From Ralstonia soli (GTDB lineage Bacteria > Pseudomonadota > Gammaproteobacteria > Burkholderiales > Burkholderiaceae): DNA of 64,000 nt. A model generated the notes under the pieces. That model saw nothing but the letters and a program-made list of their open reading frames with translations, had not been told where the DNA came from and made no database searches. Shown piece by piece: positions 8,263 through 18,030 of this stretch; position 1 is the first letter of the stretch; each line of letters begins with the position of its first letter. A program made the position numbers and the translations under genes. The stretch lies in contig NZ_JAMXHT010000011.1 in assembly GCF_023955655.1 (NCBI RefSeq), positions 80,322 through 144,321 of the forward strand. Direction: 5' to 3'.

Positions 8263-8469
8263 ATGCGCAAATTCAATATTCCCGCACGTCGTTTCCCGGT
8301 GATCGCGCTGCCGTTCAGCTCGCCCTTTGTACAGGCCCGGACCGGTGCACCAGAGCGTGCCGGTGCGACGTCTGTCGCGACCAACCAGCGCGCCGGAGAT
8401 AGCGGTCAGTCGCTCTCCAACCACGGCTACGCCGCAGCGGCCATCCGGCTGTCGCGCACCTATTGGTAA
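8263..8469 (+). CDS. Small protein of unknown function between leader and metal transporter
   Basis: This encodes a 68-aa protein that I do not recognise. ATG 8263 follows a good ribosome site (GAGGAG, 8250-8255), and third codon positions are GC-rich like true genes here, though rare codons appear near the start (AAA, AAT, ATT). The N-terminus is basic (MRKFNIPARRFP), followed by a short hydrophobic run (VIALPFSSPFV) and a polar tail rich in Gly, Ser and Asn ending in SRTYW. No cysteines or clear lipobox are present. It lies 42 nt before the NRAMP-like gene, so cotranscription is likely. It could be a transporter accessory protein or a long leader peptide. Confidence 0.5.
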   Translation: MRKFNIPARRFPVIALPFSSPFVQARTGAPERAGATSVATNQRAGDSGQSLSNHGYAAAAIRLSRTYW

Positions 8470-8511
8470 CCGGCGGGGCATCCAACAACATCAAAACCAT
8501 CGGAGGTCGAT

Positions 8512-10155
8512 ATGACCCAATTTGCTTCGGGCATCGACGCACCACCACGTCATGCCGCGCTCGACGACGCCCACGTGGGCGACATCCGCGGTGCGCTCGG
8601 CACCATCGCGCATCACGATACCGGCGCGCGTGACGGCTGGCGCGCGCGTCTGCGCACGCTGCTCGCCATCCTCGGGCCCGGCCTGATCGTGATGGTCGGC
8701 GACAACGATGCCGGCGCGTTCGGCACGTACACGCAGGCCGGGCAGAACTACGGCACCACGCTGCTGTGGACGTTGCTGCTGCTCATCCCCGTGCTGTACG
8801 TGAACCAGGAGATGGTGCTGCGCTTAGGCGCCGTCACGCGTGTCGGCCATGCGCGGCTGATCTTTGCGCGCTTCGGCAAGTTCTGGGGCAGCTTCTCCGT
8901 GATCGATCTGTTTCTGGTGAACGCGCTGACGCTGGTGACGGAGTTCATCGGCATCAGCTTGGCGCTGGAGTACCTTGGCATCCCGCGCTATTGGGGCGTG
9001 TGCGCGGCGGCGGCGCTGGTGATGCTGGCCTCGTCCACCGGAGACTTCCGCCGCTTCGAGCGCTTTGCGTTGCTGCTGGTGGCCGGCAGCCTCACGCTCA
9101 TTCCCGTGTTCGTGATGGTGCATCCGCCGATGGGGCAGGTGGCGCGTGACTTCTTCGTGCCAGCACTCCCGGCCGGCGCACCGCTGGCGGAGGTGATGTT
9201 GCTGATCATCGCCATCGTGGGGACGACGGTCGCGCCGTGGCAATTGTTCTTCCAGCAGAGCTATGTGATCGACAAACGCATCACCGCACGCTTCATTCGC
9301 TATGAGCGTGCGGATTTGTGGCTGGGCATCGTGCTGGTGATTGCCGGTGCCGTGGCGATGATTGCCTTCAGCGCGCAGGCCTTTCATGGCACGCCTGAAT
9401 TCGGCAACTACACCGATGCGCTGGGCACCGCGAAAGGGTTGGAAGCCCATTCGGGCCGCTGGGCCGGCGTGCTGTTTGCGATCGCGCTGCTGGACGCCAG
9501 CATCATCGGCGCGTGCGCGGTGTCGCTCTCCACGGCGTATGCGATTGGCGATGTGTTTGCCGTGCGGCATTCGCTGCATCGCAAGCCAACGGAGGCCAAG
9601 GGCTTCTATGCCGTGTATGCCGGGCTGACGCTGTTGGCGGCGGGTTTGGTGCTGACACCGGGCGTGCCGCTGGGGCTGCTGACCAACGCGGTGCAGTCGC
9701 TGGCTGGCGTGCTGCTGCCGAGCGCGACGGTGTTCCTGCTGCTGCTGTGCAACGACAAGGCTGTGCTGGGCCCGTGGACAAACGGCCGCACGATGAACAT
9801 CTTCACCGGCGGCGTGGTGGCGGTGCTGGTGATGCTCTCCGTCATCCTGACGGCGGCGGTGCTGTTTCCTGGCATCGGCGAATTCGAGATCGGCGCGATC
9901 CTGATCGGCGGCTCGGTCATCGCCATCGTCATGTCGCTGGTGCTGTGGCGCATTGCGCGACGCACGCAGCGGCCGCATCACCCGCTGCGCGTCAGCGTGC
10001 TCGACCGCGACCGCTGGACCATGCCGCCGCTGGAGCAGCTCACGCCGGCACGGTGGACGCCGCTCAAGCGCACGTGGATGTTCGTCCTGCGCGGCTACCT
10101 CGTGGTGGCAGCGGGGCTGGTGCTGGTTCGGATTGCCGGATTGCTGACGCAATGA
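8512..10155 (+). CDS. NRAMP-related divalent-metal transporter with variant binding site
   Basis: This is a 547-aa inner-membrane carrier with about 11-12 helices and the SLC11/NRAMP fold. Helix 1 reads GPGLIVMVGDNDAGAFG (D64, D66) instead of the canonical DPGN. In helix 6 the canonical MPH is TVAPWQ, so the metal-binding methionine is alanine (A241). Loss of that methionine is the hallmark described for NRAMP-related magnesium transporters (NRMT), so Mg2+ or Mn2+ is more likely than Fe2+ (inference). ATG 8512 follows GGAGG. A soluble N-terminal extension and an approximately 40-aa basic stretch before the last helix are unusual. Confidence 0.85.
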   Translation: MTQFASGIDAPPRHAALDDAHVGDIRGALGTIAHHDTGARDGWRARLRTLLAILGPGLIVMVGDNDAGAFGTYTQAGQNYGTTLLWTLLLLIPVLYVNQEMVLRLGAVTRVGHARLIFARFGKFWGSFSVIDLFLVNALTLVTEFIGISLALEYLGIPRYWGVCAAAALVMLASSTGDFRRFERFALLLVAGSLTLIPVFVMVHPPMGQVARDFFVPALPAGAPLAEVMLLIIAIVGTTVAPWQLFFQQSYVIDKRITARFIRYERADLWLGIVLVIAGAVAMIAFSAQAFHGTPEFGNYTDALGTAKGLEAHSGRWAGVLFAIALLDASIIGACAVSLSTAYAIGDVFAVRHSLHRKPTEAKGFYAVYAGLTLLAAGLVLTPGVPLGLLTNAVQSLAGVLLPSATVFLLLLCNDKAVLGPWTNGRTMNIFTGGVVAVLVMLSVILTAAVLFPGIGEFEIGAILIGGSVIAIVMSLVLWRIARRTQRPHHPLRVSVLDRDRWTMPPLEQLTPARWTPLKRTWMFVLRGYLVVAAGLVLVRIAGLLTQ

Positions 10156-10162
10156 GATCAAG

Positions 10163-10187
10163 AAGCCACTTCGGTGGCCTTGTCTTG
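10163..10187 (+). terminator. Possible terminator after the NRAMP-like gene
   Basis: A short hairpin, GCCAC (10165-10169) with GTGGC (10174-10178), has a TTCG-like loop and is followed by TTGTCTT. It is weak but well placed, just past the stop codon. Confidence 0.4.
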
Positions 10188-10189
10188 GC

Positions 10190-10776
10190 GCCGAAACAAG
10201 ATGGATTCGCGCTTGCGCTGCGGTATCGGGGCGCACATCTGGGGGCTGCGTCGGGTGCGCACCACTGTGGCTGATTGTCGCAGTGCAACAACACGCACTT
10301 TCGATTTGCTTACCCGCAAAGCCGCGTAAACCCTAGCCGCACGGCGAGGGGGCCACTTGTCAATCGACGGCGATATCTAATTGCCTGAGCAGGCGATGCG
10401 ATCCCAAGCGCCGTCTGGCGGTAAGATCGCGCCCGCATTCCACTCCCAACCGCGCTCCCAACGGGCGCCTGACGTAGTGCCTGCATCGAATCCTTCCGCC
10501 CCCGATGTGTCGTCCGCTGTGTTGTGCAGTGCGGCGGCGCTCAGCCTCGTCCATGCCAGTCATGGCCGAAGTCCGCCTCACCGGCGGGGTGCGCTGGGTT
10601 CAGCTTCTCCCTGATCGGCGCCCGATGTGATCGAAGACCCGCTGTCGCACCAGGCGTTTCCAAGGTGCCGGTAGCTCGGTCTTCTCATTTCCCGCGTTTT
10701 TCCGCCTGTGGCCTGCTGTTTGGGCTGTTTGGCACCCGTGATGTCCGGAAAGCATCGCCGGCACAAAGTGCAAGAC
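10190..10776. other. Intergenic region before cyoA
   Basis: About 590 bp lack a convincing gene on either strand; the short frames have no ribosome sites or family features. It should contain the cyoABCD promoter, but I cannot point to a strong -35/-10 pair. Confidence 0.5.
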
Positions 10777-11766
10777 ATGAAGAACACACTCGTTCCACAA
10801 CTGAAGCGGCTCCTGGCCGCAAGCCTCCCGCTCCTGCTGGCGGGCTGCAACCTGACGGTCCTGGACCCGAAGGGGATGATTGCGGCTGAAGAGAAGACGC
10901 TGATCCTGGTGGCGACCGGCCTGATGCTGCTGGTGGTCATTCCGGTGATCGTGCTGACGCTGGTGTTTGCGTGGAAGTACCGCTCCACCAACACCAAGGC
11001 TCGCTACGAGCCGGACTGGTCGCACTCCAACGCCATCGAGGCGGTGGTGTGGCTGATCCCGTGCCTGATCATCATCGTGCTGGGCGTGATCACCTACAAG
11101 TCCACGCACGCGCTGGATCCGTACAAGCCGATCGAGTCGGACGTGAAGCCGATCACCGTCGAGGCCGTCTCGCTCGACTGGAAATGGCTGTTCATCTATC
11201 CGGAACTGAAGATCGCGACGGTCAACCAGCTCGCGTTCCCGGCCAACACGCCGGTCAACTTCAAGATTACGTCCGACACGGTGATGAACGCGTTCTTCAT
11301 CCCGCAGCTCGGCAGCCAGGTGTACGCCATGGCGGGGATGCAGACCAAGCTGCACCTGATCGCCAACGAGACGGGCGTGTTTGACGGCATGTCGTCGAAC
11401 TACAGCGGCCAGGGCTTCACGGGCATGAAGTTCAAGGCCACCGCCATGACGAACGAAGAGTTCGACGCCTGGGTCAAGCAGGTCCGTGCCTCGTCGCAGA
11501 ACCTGACCAAGGAAGGCTACGCGGAGCTGGCCAAGCCGAGCGAGAAGGTGCCGCCGGCAGCGTACGCCTCGGTGGACCCGACGCTGTATCACAGCATCCT
11601 GCACAAATACATGGGTGACTCGGACAAGGTCCTGACGCTCGACGAGGCGCTCCAAGGCGCCAACTGCACCACCGCGACGGCCGAAGCGGCCACGCGCGAG
11701 TTGCCGGTGCAATCCGCCCTGCCGGCGCCGAAGGCAGCAACTGCGGCCACGCCCAAGAATTCCTAG
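10777..11766 (+). CDS. cyoA: Cytochrome bo3 quinol oxidase subunit II
   Basis: This is the 329-aa lipoprotein subunit II of the haem-copper quinol oxidase. The lipoprotein signal ends in LLLAGC, two transmembrane helices follow, and then the periplasmic cupredoxin domain. The CuA ligands of cytochrome c oxidases (CXXXCXXXH) are absent, which identifies a quinol oxidase. A C-terminal Ala-rich tail is present. ATG 10777 begins a normal lipoprotein signal; an in-frame ATG at 10741 would add a basic 12-residue extension. It is the first gene of cyoABCD. Confidence 0.95.
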   Translation: MKNTLVPQLKRLLAASLPLLLAGCNLTVLDPKGMIAAEEKTLILVATGLMLLVVIPVIVLTLVFAWKYRSTNTKARYEPDWSHSNAIEAVVWLIPCLIIIVLGVITYKSTHALDPYKPIESDVKPITVEAVSLDWKWLFIYPELKIATVNQLAFPANTPVNFKITSDTVMNAFFIPQLGSQVYAMAGMQTKLHLIANETGVFDGMSSNYSGQGFTGMKFKATAMTNEEFDAWVKQVRASSQNLTKEGYAELAKPSEKVPPAAYASVDPTLYHSILHKYMGDSDKVLTLDEALQGANCTTATAEAATRELPVQSALPAPKAATAATPKNS

Positions 11767-11775
11767 GAGTTGACG

Positions 11776-13755
11776 ATGTTTGGCAAGTTGAGTCTGGAGG
11801 CCATCCCGCTGCACGAGCCCATCGTGGTCGTGACGGTGTCGGCCATTCTGCTGGGTGGCGCAGGCCTGTTTGGCCTGATCACCTACTTCAAGAAGTGGAC
11901 CTACCTCTGGAATGAGTGGATCACCTCGGTCGATCACAAGAAGATCGGCGTGATGTACTGCATTCTGGCCATCGTGATGCTGCTGCGCGGCTTTGCCGAC
12001 GCCATCATGATGCGCTCGCAACTGGCGGTCGCCTCGGGCGGCGGTGCCGGCTATCTGCCGCCTGAGCACTACGACCAGATCTTTACCGCGCACGGCGTGA
12101 TCATGATCTTCTTCATGGCCATGCCGCTGATGACGGGCCTGATCAACCTGATCGTGCCGCTGCAGATTGGTGCGCGCGACGTGGCGTTCCCGTTCCTGAA
12201 CACGCTGTCGTTCTGGCTGGCCGCTGCAGGTGTGGTGCTGATCAACGTGTCGCTGGGCGTGGGTGAGTTTGCTCGCACCGGCTGGCTGGCGTACCCGCCG
12301 CTGTCGGAGCTGGCCTACAGCCCGGGCGTGGGGGTCGACTACTACATCTGGGCCCTGCAGATATCCGGCCTGGGGACCTTGCTGACCGGCGTGAACTTTG
12401 TCGCGACCATCTTCAAGATGCGCGCGCCGGGCATGACGCTGATGCGCATGCCGATCTTCACGTGGACGTCGCTGTGCTCGATGATCCTGGTCGTCGCCGC
12501 CTTCCCGGTGCTGACTGTGGCGCTGGCACTGCTGGGTGCTGACCGCTACCTGGACATGCACTTCTTCACGAACGAGCTGGGCGGTAACGCCATGCTGTAC
12601 GTGAACCTGATCTGGATCTGGGGCCACCCCGAGGTGTACATCCTGATCCTGCCGGCGTTCGGCATGTTCTCGGAAATCGTCTCGACGTTCTCTCGCAAGA
12701 AGCTGTTCGGCTACACGTCGATGGTGTGGGCAACCGCCGGCATCACCGTGCTGTCGTTCCTGGTGTGGTTGCACCACTTCTTCACCATGGGTTCGGGTGC
12801 GAACGTCAACGCGTTCTTCGGTATCGCGACGATGATCATCTCGATCCCGACCGGCGTGAAGATCTTCAACTGGCTGTTCACGATGTACCGCGGCCGCGTC
12901 GAGCTGAACTCGATGATGCTGTGGACGATCGGCTTCATGATCACCTTCGTGATCGGCGGCATGACCGGCGTGCTGCTGGCCGTGCCGGGTGCGGACTTCC
13001 TGCTGCACAACAGCCTGTTCCTGATTGCTCACTTCCACAACACCATCATCGGTGGCGTGGTGTTCGGTTACCTGGCCGGTATCACGTACTGGTTCCCGAA
13101 GGCCTTCGGCTTCAAGCTGGACGAGAAGTGGGGCAAGCGCGCTTTCTGGTGCTGGTTCGTGGGCTTCTACACCGCGTTCATGCCGCTGTACGTGCTGGGC
13201 TTCATGGGCATGACGCGTCGTCTGAACCATACCGACAATCCGGCATGGCAGCCGTGGCTGATCGTTGCCGTGATCGGCGCTGCAATCATCGCCTGCGGTA
13301 TCGCTTCGCAGTTGATCCAGATCTTCGTGAGCATCCGCAACCGTCATGCGCTGGCTGACCTGACGGGTGATCCGTGGGGTGGCCGTACGCTGGAGTGGGC
13401 GACGTCGTCGCCGCCGGCGCACTACAACTTCCCGGTCCTGCCGGTGGTGCGCGACATCGACGCCTTCGCTGACATGAAGGCGCGCGGTGAAGTGCCGACG
13501 CAAGTGGCCGCCAGCTACGAGAAGATCCACATGCCGAAGAACACCGGCGCCGGCTTCTTCATCGGCATGTTCTCGATCGTGATGGGCTTCGCGCTGATCT
13601 GGCACATCTGGTGGATGGCCGTGCTGGGTCTGGTCGGCATGATCGGCAGCTTCATCCTCCGCAGCAACGACGACGACGTCGATTACTACGTGCCCGCTCA
13701 CGAGGTTCACGAGACCGAGTCGGCCTACTTCCAACGTATCGGTTCGCAGGCTTAA
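11776..13755 (+). CDS. cyoB: Cytochrome bo3 quinol oxidase subunit I
   Basis: This is the 659-aa catalytic subunit carrying low-spin haem, the haem-copper centre and proton channels. Visible signatures are [11 protein letters not shown] (low-spin haem ligand), [15 protein letters not shown] (CuB His and cross-linked Tyr), HHFFTMG (CuB His pair) and [12 protein letters not shown] (haem-ligand region). Length matches CyoB (about 660 aa). ATG 11776 has AGGAGT upstream; an in-frame TTG at 11770 adds two residues and is less likely. It starts 9 nt after cyoA. Confidence 0.97.
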   Translation: MFGKLSLEAIPLHEPIVVVTVSAILLGGAGLFGLITYFKKWTYLWNEWITSVDHKKIGVMYCILAIVMLLRGFADAIMMRSQLAVASGGGAGYLPPEHYDQIFTAHGVIMIFFMAMPLMTGLINLIVPLQIGARDVAFPFLNTLSFWLAAAGVVLINVSLGVGEFARTGWLAYPPLSELAYSPGVGVDYYIWALQISGLGTLLTGVNFVATIFKMRAPGMTLMRMPIFTWTSLCSMILVVAAFPVLTVALALLGADRYLDMHFFTNELGGNAMLYVNLIWIWGHPEVYILILPAFGMFSEIVSTFSRKKLFGYTSMVWATAGITVLSFLVWLHHFFTMGSGANVNAFFGIATMIISIPTGVKIFNWLFTMYRGRVELNSMMLWTIGFMITFVIGGMTGVLLAVPGADFLLHNSLFLIAHFHNTIIGGVVFGYLAGITYWFPKAFGFKLDEKWGKRAFWCWFVGFYTAFMPLYVLGFMGMTRRLNHTDNPAWQPWLIVAVIGAAIIACGIASQLIQIFVSIRNRHALADLTGDPWGGRTLEWATSSPPAHYNFPVLPVVRDIDAFADMKARGEVPTQVAASYEKIHMPKNTGAGFFIGMFSIVMGFALIWHIWWMAVLGLVGMIGSFILRSNDDDVDYYVPAHEVHETESAYFQRIGSQA

Positions 13756-13758
13756 ACC

Positions 13759-14400
13759 ATGGCTTCCAATGTTCTAGACGGTCACGCCGCGCACGCTCAC
13801 GCGCACGGCCACGACCACGCGCATGACCATGCGCACCACCACGACGTCGCAGACACCAAGGTCTTCGGCTTCTGGGTGTACCTGATGAGCGACTTGATCA
13901 TCTTCGCGTCGCTGTTCGCTACGTTCTGCGTGCTGCGCGGCGCGACAGCGGGCGGCCCGACGGGCAAGGAGCTCTTCGATCTGTCGTACGTGGCCATCGA
14001 AACCGGCATCCTGCTGGTGTCGTCCATCACGTACGGCATGGTGATGATCAGCGTGCAGAATGGGCGCAAGGATCACGTGATGCTGTGGTTGGGCATTACC
14101 TTGCTGCTGGGCGCCGCGTTTGTCGGCATGGAAATCAACGAATTCCATCACCTGATCGCTGAAGGCGCCGGCCCGAACCGCAGCGCGTTCCTGTCGTCGT
14201 TCTTCCTGCTGGTCGGCACGCACGGCCTGCACGTGGCAAGCGGCATGCTGTGGATCATCGTCATGATGTGGCAGATCGCCGCCAAGGGCCTGACCCCGAC
14301 CCAAACGACGCGCCTGTCGTGCCTGAGCCTGTTCTGGCACTTCTTGGACGTGGTGTGGATCGGTGTGTTCACCGTCGTGTATCTGCTGGGAGCGATGTAA
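13759..14400 (+). CDS. cyoC: Cytochrome bo3 quinol oxidase subunit III, His-rich N-terminus
   Basis: This 213-aa subunit III has five predicted helices and supports assembly and stability of the oxidase. The body ([20 protein letters not shown] through to the C-terminal VVYLLGAM) is typical CyoC. Residues 9-28 carry eleven histidines alternating with Ala/Asp/Gly, a cytoplasmic metal-binding-like tail that is much longer than in enterobacterial CyoC. It starts 3 nt after cyoB and ends directly at cyoD. Confidence 0.95.
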   Translation: MASNVLDGHAAHAHAHGHDHAHDHAHHHDVADTKVFGFWVYLMSDLIIFASLFATFCVLRGATAGGPTGKELFDLSYVAIETGILLVSSITYGMVMISVQNGRKDHVMLWLGITLLLGAAFVGMEINEFHHLIAEGAGPNRSAFLSSFFLLVGTHGLHVASGMLWIIVMMWQIAAKGLTPTQTTRLSCLSLFWHFLDVVWIGVFTVVYLLGAM

Positions 14401-14769
14401 ATGGAACAGACCAACGTTTCGATGGGCGGTGCCCACGGTGACGCTCACGGCCACGCCGCTGGCGGCGCCGGCCACGCCACCATCAAGGGCTACCTGATCG
14501 GCTTCGTGCTGGCGGTGATCCTGACGGCCATCCCGTTCAAGATGGTGATGGACGGCGGCTACTCGCACGGCACCGTGCTGGTGACGGTGATGGCCCTGGC
14601 GGTCGTGCAGATCGTCGTGCACCTGATTTATTTCCTGCACTTGGACGGCTCGTCCGCCCAGCGCTGGAACGTGATGGCCTTCCTGTTCACGCTGCTGATT
14701 CTGGCGATCGTCGTTGTTGGCTCGCTGTGGGTCATGCACAACATGAACGCCAACATGATGACGATGTAA
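14401..14769 (+). CDS. cyoD: Cytochrome bo3 quinol oxidase subunit IV
   Basis: This is the 122-aa small subunit with three helices, required for CuB binding during assembly. The family core [17 protein letters not shown] and the [17 protein letters not shown] loop are present. The N-terminus has four histidines in a Gly/Ala context (H12, H16, H18, H25), echoing CyoC. Its ATG abuts the cyoC stop codon. No cyoE (haem O synthase) follows; the next gene is ettA, after a terminator. Confidence 0.95.
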   Translation: MEQTNVSMGGAHGDAHGHAAGGAGHATIKGYLIGFVLAVILTAIPFKMVMDGGYSHGTVLVTVMALAVVQIVVHLIYFLHLDGSSAQRWNVMAFLFTLLILAIVVVGSLWVMHNMNANMMTM

Positions 14770-14794
14770 CGAGGCTTGGCCTCCGTTGCCTCGG

Positions 14795-14825
14795 AAGGGC
14801 GCCCCTGGTGGGCGCCTTTTCTTTT
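14795..14825 (+). terminator. Intrinsic terminator of cyoABCD
   Basis: AAGGGCGCCC (14795-14804) pairs with GGGCGCCTTT (14810-14819, one G-U) around a 5-nt loop and is followed by TCTTTT. Confidence 0.85.
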
Positions 14826-14914
14826 ACCCGCGCGGCCTGGCCCCCTGGCTTTGCTACACTCCGCGGATTCCCTCTTTCTGCGTTTTCCCCCGCTTCCAAG
14901 CCCGCCTTTTACCT

Positions 14915-16582
<1,668 letters not shown>

Positions 16583-16589
16583 GCGACAA

Positions 16590-16617
16590 GACGCGGGTCT
16601 TTCGGCCCGCGTTTTTC
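16590..16617 (+). terminator. Intrinsic terminator of ettA
   Basis: ACGCGGG (16591-16597) pairs with CCCGCGT (16606-16612) and is followed by TTTTC. Confidence 0.85.
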
Positions 16618-16630
16618 GCCGTGTTGTCGT

Positions 16631-16864
16631 TTAAGGCGAACGGTCCGCCTCCACCGGCGGTGGCGCGTCGAGGTTGCTGTCGAACTCGGCGCGCTTGTGC
16701 GAGCCGTCACAGAACGGCTTGTTCAACGAGTGCCCGCAGCGGCACAGCCATGCCTGGCCTTCCTCCACAGGCAGCTCACGCCCGTTCTGGGTGACGATGC
16801 GGAAATTCCCCTTGATGTGATACGGCCCGTTATTGCGGGCCGTGATGATGACGTCGTCGGCCAT
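16631..16864 (-). CDS. CDGSH iron-sulfur domain protein
   Basis: This 77-aa protein carries one CDGSH-type iron-sulfur motif: C-x-C-x-S-x3-P-x-C-D-G-S-H, seen as CRCGHSLNKPFCDGSH. The three Cys and one His ligate a 2Fe-2S cluster. Bacterial members are small soluble proteins of unclear redox role. An N-terminal segment resembles the extended domain of this group (NGPYHIKGNFRIV). It is followed on the same strand by nothing within 10 nt of the ettA terminator, and lies just downstream of the YbaK-type gene (23-nt gap), so the two probably share a transcript. Confidence 0.9.
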   Translation of the reverse strand: MADDVIITARNNGPYHIKGNFRIVTQNGRELPVEEGQAWLCRCGHSLNKPFCDGSHKRAEFDSNLDAPPPVEADRSP

Positions 16865-16887
16865 GGTGGCCTCCTTCGTGCCGCCGC

Positions 16888-17376
16888 TCAGAACAGGATG
16901 CCCTGCATCCGATAGGCGAAGTGGGCTGGCTTGGCGTCGCGCATCAAGGCCATGAACTGATCCATGTCCATGTGCACCACGTTTTCGTGGTCGCCGGCTT
17001 CGAAGTAGACGTCGCCGTGGGTCATGAGGCTGCTGTCGATGTACGTGGGCATGCCGTAAGCCATGCCTACGGGCGGTACGGCCCCTGCATCGCAGTCCCT
17101 GAAGACCTCGCGCAATTCCGACTCGTCGGCGAGCGTGAGATCCATGCGGCCCGATTCCTTTTGCAGCTCGGATAGGTGCAGGTGATACGTCGAGGGCAGC
17201 ACGGCCGCGACATAGCCGAACTTGTCTTCAAGCAACAGCGTCTTGGCCAGACGGTCGCCGGGGACATGCGCGGATTGCGCGGTTTCGGTGCTGGTGTGGG
17301 TATGCGGATGGCGGATCACCTCGTACAGGCAGCCTTTGCTGCGCAGGCAGCCGTCGAGGGTGCTGGAAATCGACAT
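16888..17376 (-). CDS. YbaK/EbsC-type aminoacyl-tRNA deacylase
   Basis: This 162-aa protein has the YbaK/ProRS-editing domain. Family members hydrolyse misacylated tRNAs such as Cys-tRNA(Pro) or Ala-tRNA(Pro). The segment around AKTLLLEDKFGYVAAVLPSTYHL and the GAVPPVGMAYGMPTYID loop (G-x-P-P-x-G) match the substrate pocket of the family. The specific tRNA substrate cannot be read from sequence alone. It is encoded upstream of the CDGSH gene on the same strand. Confidence 0.85.
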   Translation of the reverse strand: MSISSTLDGCLRSKGCLYEVIRHPHTHTSTETAQSAHVPGDRLAKTLLLEDKFGYVAAVLPSTYHLHLSELQKESGRMDLTLADESELREVFRDCDAGAVPPVGMAYGMPTYIDSSLMTHGDVYFEAGDHENVVHMDMDQFMALMRDAKPAHFAYRMQGILF

Positions 17377-17469
17377 GGCGTCCTCCCGGTTGGTTGGCGG
17401 CCGGCGGCGAAGTTGCGATGGCCGCTACGTCAGGATAGGTCGGTTTGCGGCGCATGCACGGTGTTGCGT

Positions 17470-17503
17470 ACAAAAGCAACGGGCCGCTCGTGTGAGCGGC
17501 CCG
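17470..17503 (-). terminator. Intrinsic terminator of the small secreted-protein gene
   Basis: On the minus strand GGGCCGCTC and GAGCGGCCC (17481-17489 and 17494-17502) form a perfect 9-bp stem with a 4-nt loop, followed by GTTGCTTTTG. Confidence 0.8.
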
Positions 17504-17534
17504 CGTGGGCTAGGCGATTTGCCGGATGCTGCTA

Positions 17535-17843
17535 TCAGCGATCCCAACCGCGGTGCCAGCCGCGGTCGTGGCGCCATTCACGTTCGCGCCACTCGTGACG
17601 GCGCCATTCGCGCTCCCGCCAGTCGTCGCGGTCACGGTAGTAGCCACCATAGACCACCGGCGCCGGGGCGTAGACCGGTGCAGGGCGATAGACCACCGGG
17701 GGCGGTGCATAAACGGGCGCCGGGGCCACGTACACCGGTGCAGGCACGCCGAGCGACACGCCGACATCCACATGCGCCAGCGCCGCCGTCGAGGCGCACA
17801 GCGCGGCGCCACCCAGAACGAATGCGAGCAGTGTGCGTTTCAT
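17535..17843 (-). CDS. Secreted Pro/Tyr-rich protein with Arg/Trp/Glu tail
   Basis: This 102-aa protein is of unknown function. A signal peptide (cleavage after ALA near residue 23) is followed by repeats of the type PAPVYAPPPVVY and then a highly charged C-terminal tail with WREREWRR-like repeats. Such YXXD/Pro-Tyr exported proteins are common in Ralstonia and Burkholderia, but I know of no assigned role. ATG 17843 is chosen because GGAGAA precedes it and it starts the signal peptide. It is a single gene with its own terminator. Confidence 0.75.
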   Translation of the reverse strand: MKRTLLAFVLGGAALCASTAALAHVDVGVSLGVPAPVYVAPAPVYAPPPVVYRPAPVYAPAPVVYGGYYRDRDDWREREWRRHEWREREWRHDRGWHRGWDR

Positions 17844-17969
17844 GATGCTTCTCCTTCGGTTGCGAGGCCGGGGCGGGATGCCGTCGACTTCGTGTATCAA
17901 GTTCGTGAAGCCATTCTATGAACGATGGGGCGCGTCAGGTGATACGCAAATCCTACGGGTGTAACGGAA

Positions 17970-18008
17970 AGTAAAACGCCCCACCGGGCAAGATGCTGGT
18001 GGGGCGTG
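17970..18008 (-). terminator. Intrinsic terminator of opgGH
   Basis: On the minus strand a perfect 10-bp stem (18007-17998 with 17985-17976, ACGCCCCACC/GGTGGGGCGT) is followed by TTTTAC, 24 nt beyond the opgH stop codon. Confidence 0.9.
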
Positions 18009-18030
18009 GTATTCGGCGTGAGCTCGTTGC

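Noticed and set aside
10600..13734. Very long open frame on the minus strand opposite cyoA-cyoB
   Set aside because: It is the mirror of two certain oxidase genes in high-GC DNA; its protein is low-complexity His/Arg/Gln with no family, and it has no ribosome site.
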